Source of the DNA: Helicobacter pylori
GTDB taxonomy: Bacteria > Campylobacterota > Campylobacteria > Campylobacterales > Helicobacteraceae
Direction: 5' to 3'
DNA length: 64,000 bases
NCBI GenBank assembly: GCA_008032955.1
Contig: CP032046.1
Coordinates: 1,364,001 to 1,428,000 of the forward strand
In this document: positions 45,818 to 53,793 of the stretch, piece by piece
Layout of the letters: every line of letters begins with the position of its first letter
Position numbering within the stretch: the stretch's first letter is position 1
Translations under genes and position numbers: made by a program
The notes under the pieces: generated by a model
Seen by the model: only the letters and a program-made list of their open reading frames with translations
Database searches by the model: none
Told to the model about the DNA's origin: nothing

Positions 45818-47245
45818 TTAAATTCCTTTTTCTTGCTGATAACCCCATTTGTCCTTACTCAAATAATACGCCCCATAGCAAAGCCCCATAAACACTAGCG
45901 TGAGATACCCTCCAATGCGTTCATTTGCATCCATATACGCCCCTATAAGACCCACCAAACACCCGCTGATGCCAATAATTTGGATCAAGGGATTAAGAGG
46001 GGCTTTATAAGGTAGATCTTTTAAGGATTTTCCCAAAGCCAGATACTCTTTCCTGAAGCGGTATTGCGCTACGCTGATACTAATCCATACAATAATCACC
46101 ATAAAACTCACCACATTGATCAAACTTGCCATGATTTTTTCTGGTGCAAACGCTTCGGTGAGCATGCCAATAAGTGTAACCCCTAAAGATAAATACAAAG
46201 CATAAGTGGGCGTGCCAGAGGCGTTAAGTTTAGCAAAAAGGGGGAAAAACATCTTTTTTTGGCTTAAGCCATAAATCATCCTCCCTGAAGCGTATAGCCC
46301 AGAATTAGCGGTGGATAAAATCGCGGTGACAATGACAAAATTCATAATATTTGCCGCATAAGGGATACCCACGCCCAAAAAGGGTAAGGGGATCTTTTCT
46401 AAAGCGCTCACAAAAGGGCTTTGCGTCAAACCACTATCCGTCATGGGCAAAAACACCGATACCACAAACACCGCCCCTAAAAAGAAAAACACGATCCGCC
46501 ATAAAGTCGCCTTAATCGCTTTAGGCATGACTTTTTTTGCGTCTTTAGTTTCTCCTGCCGCAACGCCGATAATCTCTGTGCCCGTGTAAGCAAAAATCAC
46601 CGCTAAAATCGCCCCAAAGAACGCCCCCACGCCTTTAGGGAAAAAGCCTTTTTCTAACCCTTGAGTCTCCCCATTAAAATAGAAATTAGCAAACACGCCT
46701 TCAAAACCATACAAATAAAACGAATAAACAATGCCAATGCACCCAAGCACAATGAACACAAAAACCGCTAAAACCTTGATGGTGCTGAGCAAAAATTCGC
46801 CTGTGGCAAAAATTTTAACCGAAAAGAAATTCAATAAAAATAAAAGTGCAATGCATGCAATGACCCACACATACACAGGAATAGTTGGGAACCATCGTTG
46901 CATAAGCAAGCCTATGGCGATGTATTCCACGGCCACGGTTAAAACCCAACTCAGCCAATACATCCAAAAGACCATATACCCTGTGCTTGGGTTAATAAAA
47001 CGGCTCGCATAATCCCCAAAACTCCCTGTAGTGGGATACACGCTCGCTAATTCCCCTAAAGATAAAACAATAGAATAGATAATAATCCCTCCAATCAAAT
47101 ACGCTAAAAGCGTGGCTAAAGGGCCCGCGCTAGCGATATTCCCCCCTGTGCCCACAAAAAGCCCGGTGCCAATCGTCCCCCCTAAAGCGATCATCATCAA
47201 TTGGTTGAAGCCAATGTCCCTGCTTAAAGTCGTGTTGTCTTTCAT
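45818..47245 (-). CDS. rocE: Amino acid permease, probably arginine (RocE-like)
   Basis: 475-residue transporter of the APC superfamily, amino acid transporter family, with 12 membrane helices. The first helix has the substrate motif ALGGTIGTGLFVGTG and helix 2-3 the family signature region YPTTGSFGDYASRF. By sequence class it could carry lysine or arginine (LysP/RocE/AnsP group); the operon with arginase argues for arginine. H. pylori requires external arginine. Ribosome site AAAGGATG. I recall the 26695 rocE (HP1017) as lying elsewhere, so the copy or location here should be compared with other strains. Confidence 0.8.
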   Translation of the reverse strand: MKDNTTLSRDIGFNQLMMIALGGTIGTGLFVGTGGNIASAGPLATLLAYLIGGIIIYSIVLSLGELASVYPTTGSFGDYASRFINPSTGYMVFWMYWLSWVLTVAVEYIAIGLLMQRWFPTIPVYVWVIACIALLFLLNFFSVKIFATGEFLLSTIKVLAVFVFIVLGCIGIVYSFYLYGFEGVFANFYFNGETQGLEKGFFPKGVGAFFGAILAVIFAYTGTEIIGVAAGETKDAKKVMPKAIKATLWRIVFFFLGAVFVVSVFLPMTDSGLTQSPFVSALEKIPLPFLGVGIPYAANIMNFVIVTAILSTANSGLYASGRMIYGLSQKKMFFPLFAKLNASGTPTYALYLSLGVTLIGMLTEAFAPEKIMASLINVVSFMVIIVWISISVAQYRFRKEYLALGKSLKDLPYKAPLNPLIQIIGISGCLVGLIGAYMDANERIGGYLTLVFMGLCYGAYYLSKDKWGYQQEKGI

Positions 47246-47407
47246 AAACGCATCCTTTAATCGTTAAGTAAATCCTATTTTAAATCCCAACCAACAATTA
47301 CAAAATAGTAAGCAAATGAATAACAAACAAAATTAATTTTATTGTGTAAAAGAGTAATACTATTTAGCTTTTTAAAAGAAAGATACCCAATCGTTTAATG
47401 GAGTGAG

Positions 47408-47413
47408 TATAAT
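47408..47413 (+). promoter_or_regulatory. -10 box for alanine dehydrogenase
   Basis: TATAAT 31 bases before the ald ATG, preceded by GTGAG; ribosome site AAAGGAT. The 199-base gap is shared with divergent rocE, which has a possible -10 TAAAAT on - at 47277-47282. Confidence 0.6.
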
Positions 47414-47444
47414 CATAACTGACACTACTATTTAAAGGATTAAC

Positions 47445-48587
47445 ATGACTATTGGGCTAGTCAAAGAAAGCATGGATTTAGAATCACGAGTGGCTTTGGT
47501 GCCTGATGATGTGGCACTAATCATTCAAAAGGGCGTGGGGGTTTTAGTGGAAAATCAAGCCGGTGCTAATAGCGGTTATAGTAACGAAGCGTATGAAAGC
47601 GTGGGGGCTAAAATCGTGGATACTAAAACAGCGTGGGGGCAGGATTTGGTGGTCAAATGCAAAGAGCCTTTAGAGCATGAATACCCTTTGTTGAAAGAAA
47701 AAGCCGTGCTGTTTAGTTATTTGGATCTAGCGTATCAAAAAAGCTTGTGCGAAATGTTTATAAATAAAAAAATCACTTCCATTTGCACTGAAACCATTGC
47801 CGGGCCTAAAAACGACTACCCTATTTTAGCGCCTATGAGCGTGGTGGCTGGGAGGTTGGCTGCGCATTTGATCCAGCATTATTTGCTGGCTTTAGAGCAT
47901 GTTAAGGGCTTTATGGGTAAGGGGGTCATGCTTGGGGGGTTATCGGGCGCACAAAGGGCTAAAATCGTCGTAGTTGGAGGCGGTGTGGTTGGCATGGAGA
48001 GCGCGAAAGTGTTGAGCCAAATGGGGGCTAAAGTAACGATTTTAGAATTAGACTACGCTAAATTGCAAAACCACCCCTATTACCATTTGTATGATTTAGA
48101 AGTTTTAAGCGTGAATGAAGCCAATATCATTCAGGCTTTAAGTGGGGCGGTGGGGCTAGTGGGAGCGGTGCTAGTTACAGCGAGCCAAACCCCTAAAGTG
48201 ATCTTAAGAAGGCATTTAAAATGCATGCAAAAACAAGGGGTAGTGATAGATGTGGCTTGCGATTTAGGGGGGTGCATAGAAACCATACACCAGACAAGCC
48301 ATTCTAACCCGGTGTATGTGGAAGAGGATTTGTTGCATTATGGCGTGCCGAACATGCCAGGGATTGTTGCTAAAACAAGCTCTGTAGCTTATAGCCATGC
48401 GAGTGCGCCGTATTTGTTGTATTATTTAGAGCATGGCTTGAAGGGCTTTTTAAAAGCCAACACTAAAATCGTAGCAAACACGCTTGGAGGCTTGAGTGCT
48501 TATAACGGCTATATCACCCAAGAAGGCATCGCTAAAGCTTTCAATCTAGCGTTCAAATCGCCTTTAGAGGTTTTAAAGGAGCTTTAA
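47445..48587 (+). CDS. ald: Alanine dehydrogenase-like protein, catalytic His replaced by Asp
   Basis: 380-residue member of the AlaDH/PNT family. Pyruvate-binding R15 (ESRVALVP) and K73 (VKCKEP) are present, and the NAD fold carries VVVGGGVVGMESAKVLSQMG with acceptor aspartate LELD. The active-site loop that reads TYLHLA in characterised alanine dehydrogenases reads SYLDLA here, putting D94 at the place of the catalytic histidine. The aspartate of DVACDLGGCIET is kept. The enzyme normally interconverts alanine with pyruvate and ammonia. Whether this protein still does so is uncertain. Divergent from the arginine operon. Resembles HP1398. Confidence 0.8.
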   Translation: MTIGLVKESMDLESRVALVPDDVALIIQKGVGVLVENQAGANSGYSNEAYESVGAKIVDTKTAWGQDLVVKCKEPLEHEYPLLKEKAVLFSYLDLAYQKSLCEMFINKKITSICTETIAGPKNDYPILAPMSVVAGRLAAHLIQHYLLALEHVKGFMGKGVMLGGLSGAQRAKIVVVGGGVVGMESAKVLSQMGAKVTILELDYAKLQNHPYYHLYDLEVLSVNEANIIQALSGAVGLVGAVLVTASQTPKVILRRHLKCMQKQGVVIDVACDLGGCIETIHQTSHSNPVYVEEDLLHYGVPNMPGIVAKTSSVAYSHASAPYLLYYLEHGLKGFLKANTKIVANTLGGLSAYNGYITQEGIAKAFNLAFKSPLEVLKEL

Positions 48588-48606
48588 AAATAAGTTGTAA
48601 AAAAGG

Positions 48607-48625
48607 GCATGGCGATAAACCATGC
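48607..48625 (+). terminator. Short hairpin after ald
   Basis: GCATGG, loop CGATAAA, CCATGC. No T run follows, so termination is doubtful. Confidence 0.3.
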
Positions 48626-48648
48626 GTCTTCATGTGTGGAAATATTTC

Positions 48649-48681
48649 AAAAAAAAAAAAAACACTTTTTAATGTTATAAT
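48649..48681 (+). promoter_or_regulatory. Promoter of the DUF262 gene with A14 run
   Basis: A run of 14 A (48649-48662) ends 13 bases before TATAAT (48676-48681), so it covers the -35 area. Start of transcription is expected near 48689, and the GTG start is at 48710 with AAGGGG ahead of it. A/T runs at this place change promoter strength by length in other H. pylori genes such as sabA. Confidence 0.55.
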
Positions 48682-48709
48682 CTATCCCAAAACAATACAA
48701 GGGGTTTTT

Positions 48710-50434
48710 GTGGCAGAAATTGAAAGAAAAGATTCTCACTTAAGAGATATTTTAAAAGACGAACTCTACTATCAAATCCCCATCTACCAACGCCCTTACC
48801 AATGGACAGAAGAAAACTGCGAAAAGCTTTTAGACGATTTGTTTTTTAATTATGAAGACGACAGAGAAAGCGATTATTTTTGCGGCTCATTAGTCTTAAT
48901 TGCAATCAGCGACGATTCTAAAGCCAAAACCTATGATGTTGTGGATGGCCAGCAACGCTTAAGCACTTTCATTCTGCTTGCAAAAGTTTTGGCCACCCTT
49001 TATTCTGAGCGTTTAACCGAAGAGAGCAAAGACTATTTGCAAGAGAGCTTGAATGGTAGGTATGGGAAAAAAGATCGGTTGAATTTTAACGCTATAGGGT
49101 TTAATTCTAAAAAAGATTTTCAATACGCCTTAACTTCTTTCAATGATGCTCCTGTAAGCAACAATAAGAATAATTACCTAAAAAATGCGATTTGTTTAAA
49201 AAACTATCTCAAGAAAAAAGAGATTGAAGACATTAACGATTTCATTGAGTGGCTGTATTTTAAGGTCGTATTCATCACCATCACTTGCCCTGATGCAGAC
49301 AAAGCGTTAAGGATTTTTAGTGTTTTAAATGCTAGGGGTTTGCCCTTGCATGCGATAGATGTTTTTGAGGTGGAGTTGCTAAAAAAACTCGCTAAAGAAA
49401 AGGATCAAGAAGAGTTTGTGTCTCGGTGGAATGCCTTGCGTCAAAAATGCTTGGATAATAAGTCAAAATTTCCAAAGAGAAAAGAGAACAAGCGAGAGAA
49501 GAACGCCGCAGAAATATTGTTTAGCTGGTATTTAACCTATCTCAATCCGGTAACTTCTAAAGAAAAAATGGAAAAAAGGCTCGTTACTTGATTTGAAAAT
49601 CTTAATAAAACCCCATTAGAATACCTTAAGGGCGTAGAAGATTTTTACAACGCTTATTGTGAGGTGTTAGAAATGCAAGACCGACACGCCCATTTGCTTT
49701 CTTATCTAGCTTCTGATTTTTGGCGCGTTATTCTGTGCACTAGCATATTGCACCGCTATAGCCAAAGCGAGATGGAGGCTTTAAAGGAATTGTTAGTCAA
49801 GTTTTATTACCAACATTGGGTTGTAGAGCAAAAAGAGCCTAAAAAACAAACTAATTGCAACATTATTAAAGCCCTAAAGGAAAAGAAAAACATTGATGAT
49901 ATTATCTCTATTGTAAAACAATATTTAGATAAAAATAAAATAACACAAAATTTTAGAGGAAAACTAAAAGATGAGCATTTGTATGAACAACACAAAAGGA
50001 ATTCAAAAAATTCATGGCTCAAGCCCGTTCTCATTTTAGTGGAATATTTCATGAGCGATGATCCTAGACCTAAACGCATTGAAAAGAACGATTTTCATGT
50101 TGAACATATTTTGCCCCAAAAACCCACTCTCTCAAGCCAATGGGTTAAAGACTTTAGCGAAGAAGAAAGGGAGCGCTACACGCATTCTTTAGCCAATCTC
50201 ACGCTTTTAGGGGGCGAGAAAAACTCTCAAGCTTCAAATTTGGATTTCAAAGATAAAAAGAAAATCTGCATGGGAGAAGAAATCAGGTTAAACAAAAAGA
50301 AAACTTTTAGAGTGATGACTTGCTATAAGATGACCATAGATATTGCACTCCATTACACAGAATGGACGCCCAAAAGCTTAGAAAAAAGAGGAAAAGACTT
50401 GATGAGCATCATTGAGAGCGCACTTGAGCTCTAG
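48710..50434 (+). pseudogene. DUF262-DUF1524 (GmrSD-like) nuclease interrupted by in-frame TGA
   Basis: Single-chain protein of the type found in GmrSD modification-dependent restriction. The N-terminal DUF262 domain has IPIYQRPYQWTEEN and the NTPase motif DGQQRLSTFILL (residues 79-90); the C-terminal DUF1524 domain has the HNH-like FHVEHILPQ (about 461-469) and NLTLLGGEKNSQASN. Codon 294 is TGA (49589-49591) in an otherwise continuous frame: RLVT-stop-FENLNKTP; TGG would give a tryptophan. So the DNA-cleaving domain is separated from the sensor. The start is GTG 48710, since ATG 48632 lies upstream of the promoter. Full length would be 574 residues. Resembles HP1397. Confidence 0.75.
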
Positions 50435-50448
50435 GGACGCGCCCCTAG
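50431..50448. terminator. Hairpin spanning two convergent stop codons
   Basis: CTAGGG, loop ACGCGC, CCCTAG. The TAG stop of the + gene (50432-50434) is in one arm and the TAG stop of the - gene (50445-50447) is in the other. Confidence 0.45.
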
Positions 50449-51172
50449 AAAGTGAACACATAATTCACATACCATGAATACACGCGCCTAAACCCTATAT
50501 CCAGATTTTTTGCGGTGATATAGGGGTTTTTCTTTAGCATGGGGAATTTCACGCCCGCTTCAATGCTAGAATGCTTTAAGATCCTTAAGCGAGCCCCCAC
50601 ATTGAATAAAAATTGGAAAGAAGTGGCTTTTTTGCTCACCAAAGCTTGCTCCACTAAAATACCCTCAAAGCTCGGCGTCGCCATAAGCCATGAATTGCCG
50701 GCTAATTGCACCCCACCAAAAGCCCCCAAACTCATGATGCCGTTATTGATGACATTGACCATCACATCCATAGCCCCCCATAAGTGAGCATGTTTGGCTC
50801 AAAGGTTTTGGGATCGGCAATATTTGTTAAACGATTGATTTCTTGTTTCCCAAGAATTTGACCCGCTATTTGCGCCGCTTCGCTGTTATAGTTGGGGTTT
50901 TTAAGCCTAATAGAATTGGCATGGGCGTAGTCAAAAAACCCATAAAGGCGCAAGCCAAAGTGTTTTTCAAAGAAAAATTGATACCCTAAAAGCGCATCAA
51001 AACCCTTGATAGTAGCGTTAGTGGCTTGTTTTTGAGAATTAATATCCGCATGCATTTGGGCTTGTCCTTGCAAATAACCCGCCCCTAAAAAAACGCCATT
51101 ACCATCCATAGCTAGTAGTGCATTTGTAGAAACAACCAAAGCTAACAAAGGTTTAGAAAAAAATCTCTTCAT
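50445..51172 (-). pseudogene. horL: Outer membrane protein HorL, broken by -1 frameshift
   Basis: Hor-family beta-barrel protein. The N-terminal part (51172 to 50762) has a signal peptide MKRFFSKPLLALVVSTNALL, mature start MDGNGVFLGAGYLQGQAQM and strand GLRLYGFFDYAHANSIRL, then leaves frame after NMLTYGGL. The rest reads MDVMVNVINNGIMSLGAFGG to VRRVYSWYVNYVFTF with terminal phenylalanine. The break is in six C on + (50774-50779); seven would give LTYGGAMDVMVNVIN and about 241 residues. Resembles HP1395 (horL as I recall). Confidence 0.82.
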
Positions 51173-51344
51173 GTATAATTCCTTAACATAATGCTTACAT
51201 TCTTAAAAAGAATACCCAAAAAACAATTAAAAACGATTAAAGAATGAAACATTAATAAAAATAAAAACTCCTTATGAATTTCACATAAGATGATAAAAAG
51301 CGGCTAAAACCCTTTTTTTTAAAATTTTGTTTCAAGCTTTAAGC

Positions 51345-51350
51345 TACAAT
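51345..51350 (+). promoter_or_regulatory. -10 box for nadK, possible leaderless transcript
   Basis: TACAAT ends six bases before the ATG at 51357. A start of transcription 6-8 bases after the box would fall on the A of ATG. There is no Shine-Dalgarno-like sequence before the start. Confidence 0.5.
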
Positions 51351-51356
51351 ATACGC

Positions 51357-52211
51357 ATGAAAGATTCACATCAAGCTATCGGCGTGTTTGTGCGGCCCAC
51401 CCATTATCAAAACCCTCTTTTTGAAAAGCTAGAGCGAGCTAAAGAATGGGTTTTAAAGCTTTTAGAAGATGAAGGGTTTGAAAGCTTTATGATTGATGGC
51501 CTTGATGGAGCAGAAGATGAACGATTGATAGAAAAAGCCTATGCGTTTTTGTGTTTAGGGGGCGATGGCACGATTTTAGGGGCGTTAAGAATGACGCATT
51601 CTTACAATAAGCCATGTTTTGGGGTGAGAATTGGGAATTTAGGGTTTTTGAGCGCGGTTGAATTGAACGGTCTGAAAGATTTCTTACAAGATCTCAAGCA
51701 AAACAGGATCAAATTAGAAGAGCATCTGGCTTTAGAGGGCCGTATTGGAAAAATCTCTTTTTATGCGATCAATGAAATCGTGATCGCCAAAAAAAAAGCT
51801 TTAGGGGTTTTAGACATCAAAGCTTATGCGGGCCATACGCCCTTTAACACCTATAAAGGCGATGGGCTTATCATTGCCACGCCCTTAGGCTCAACCGCTT
51901 ATAATTTGAGCGCTCATGGGCCTATTGTGCATGCCTTAAGCCAGAGCTATATTTTAACGCCCTTGTGCGATTTTTCTTTAACGCAACGCCCTTTAGTGTT
52001 AGGAGCAGAATTTTGCTTGAATTTTTGCACTCATGAGGACGCTCTTGTGGTCATTGATGGGCAAGTCACCTATGATTTGAAAGCCAACAAACCCCTATAC
52101 ATTCAAAAAAGCCCCACGACCACCAAGCTCTTGCAAAAAAATTCAAGGGATTATTTTAAAGTGCTTAAAGAAAAGCTATTATGGGGGGAAAGCCCTAGCA
52201 AAAAAAGATAA
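51357..52211 (+). CDS. nadK: NAD kinase
   Basis: 284-residue NAD kinase making NADP. The GGDG motif (CLGGDGTILG, about residue 67-76), the NE-acceptor segment INEIVIAKKK and the glycine-rich TPLGSTAYNLSAHG loop are intact. The start is ATG 51357 rather than the upstream in-frame codon at 51327, which would lie before or within the -10 box; this gives MKDSHQAIGVFV and the expected length. recN begins 13 bases after the stop. Resembles HP1394. Confidence 0.93.
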   Translation: MKDSHQAIGVFVRPTHYQNPLFEKLERAKEWVLKLLEDEGFESFMIDGLDGAEDERLIEKAYAFLCLGGDGTILGALRMTHSYNKPCFGVRIGNLGFLSAVELNGLKDFLQDLKQNRIKLEEHLALEGRIGKISFYAINEIVIAKKKALGVLDIKAYAGHTPFNTYKGDGLIIATPLGSTAYNLSAHGPIVHALSQSYILTPLCDFSLTQRPLVLGAEFCLNFCTHEDALVVIDGQVTYDLKANKPLYIQKSPTTTKLLQKNSRDYFKVLKEKLLWGESPSKKR

Positions 52212-52224
52212 AAGGGTAAAAAAC

Positions 52225-53793
52225 ATGCGAGATTTCAATAACGCTCAAATCACACGCTTAAAAGTGCGTCAAAACGCTGTTTTTGAAAAGCTGGATCTAG
52301 AGTTTAAAGACGGCTTGAGCGCGATTAGTGGGGCTAGTGGGGTGGGAAAAAGCGTTCTTATTGCGAGCCTTTTAGGGGCGTTTGGGCTTAAAGAGAGCAA
52401 CGCTTCAAGCATTGAAGTGGAATTGATTGCGCCTTTTTTAGACACGGAAGAATACGGCATTTTTAGAGAAGATGAGCATGAACCCTTAGTCATCAGCGTG
52501 ATTAAAAAAGAAAAAACGCGCTATTTTTTAAACCAAACGAGCCTGTCTAAAAACACGCTCAAAGCGTTATTAAAAGGTCTGATCAAACGCTTATCTAACG
52601 ACAGATTCAGCCAGAATGAACTCAATGATATTTTAATGCTCTCCTTATTAGATGGCTATATTAAAAACGAAAACAAGGCGTTTAGCCCCCTTTTAGACGC
52701 GCTTGAAGAAAAATTCACCCGATTAGAGAAGCTAGAAAAAGAAAGGCGGTTATTAGAGGATAAAAAGCGTTTCCAAAAGGATTTAGAAGAACGATTGAAT
52801 TTTGAAAAAATGAAATTGGAGAGATTGGATTTAAAAGAAGATGAATACGAACGCCTTTTAGAGCAAAAAAAATTGCTCTCTAGTAAGGAAAAATTGAACG
52901 ATAAGATCGCTTTAGCGTTAGAGGTGCTAGAAAATACCCACAAAATCACGCATGCTTTAGAGAGTGTGGGCCATAGCACTGAATTTTTAAAAAGCGCTTT
53001 ATTAGAGGCGAGCGCTCTGTTAGAAAAAGAGCAGGCTAAATTAGAAGAGTGCGAGCGTTTGGATATTGAAAAGGTGTTAGAAAGGCTTGGCATGCTAAGT
53101 GGGATCATTAAGGATTACGGGAGCATTGCACATGCTAAAGAACGCTTAGGGCATGTTAAAAACGAATTGCATAACCTAAAAGAAATTGACCATCATTGCG
53201 AAACTTACCACAAAGAAATAGAGCGGTTAAAAGCCGAATGCTTGAAATTGTGCGAAGAAATAAGCGGCTTTAGAAAAGAGTATTTAGCCGGTTTTAACGC
53301 TCTTTTAAGCACTAAAGCGAAAGATTTGCTCCTAAAAAGCCCTAGTTTGATCTTAGAAGAAGCCCCCATGAGCGAAAAAGGCGCTCAAAAACTCGTTTTG
53401 AATTTACAAAATTCCCAATTAGAGACTTTAAGTTCTGGAGAATACAGCCGTTTGAGGCTGGCGTTCATGCTTTTAGAAATGGAGTTTTTAAAGGATTTTA
53501 AAGGCGTGTTGGTGTTAGATGAAATGGATTCCAATTTGAGCGGTGAAGAGAGTTTGGCGGTCTCTAAAGCCCTTGAAACCTTAAGCAGCCATTCGCAAAT
53601 CTTTGCCATTTCACACCAAGTCCATATCCCAGCCGTTGCTAAAAACCATATTTTGGTGTTTAAAGAAAACCACAAAAGCCTTGCAAAAACCCTTAATAAC
53701 GAAGAAAGGGTTTTAGAAATCGCGCGCATGATAGGGGGGAGCGAGAATATAGAGAGCGCGATTTCTTTCGCTAAGGAAAAATTAAAGGTGTGA
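52225..53793 (+). CDS. recN: DNA repair protein RecN
   Basis: 522-residue SMC-like ATPase in double-strand break repair. Walker A GASGVGKSVLIASL (about residue 36) is at the N terminus; two coiled-coil arms (about 150-235 and 270-345) follow; the ABC signature LSSGEYSRLRLAF and Walker B GVLVLDEMDSNLSG with HQVHIPA are at the C terminus. Compared with E. coli RecN (553) it is slightly short in the coiled coil. Its stop overlaps the following gene. Relevant to the natural transformation and recombination of this species. Resembles HP1393. Confidence 0.93.
   Translation: MRDFNNAQITRLKVRQNAVFEKLDLEFKDGLSAISGASGVGKSVLIASLLGAFGLKESNASSIEVELIAPFLDTEEYGIFREDEHEPLVISVIKKEKTRYFLNQTSLSKNTLKALLKGLIKRLSNDRFSQNELNDILMLSLLDGYIKNENKAFSPLLDALEEKFTRLEKLEKERRLLEDKKRFQKDLEERLNFEKMKLERLDLKEDEYERLLEQKKLLSSKEKLNDKIALALEVLENTHKITHALESVGHSTEFLKSALLEASALLEKEQAKLEECERLDIEKVLERLGMLSGIIKDYGSIAHAKERLGHVKNELHNLKEIDHHCETYHKEIERLKAECLKLCEEISGFRKEYLAGFNALLSTKAKDLLLKSPSLILEEAPMSEKGAQKLVLNLQNSQLETLSSGEYSRLRLAFMLLEMEFLKDFKGVLVLDEMDSNLSGEESLAVSKALETLSSHSQIFAISHQVHIPAVAKNHILVFKENHKSLAKTLNNEERVLEIARMIGGSENIESAISFAKEKLKV

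Noticed and set aside
49664-50434. C-terminal DUF1524 piece as a separate gene
   Set aside because: It is in the same frame as the upstream part with only one TGA between them, and lacks a ribosome site at its first ATG.
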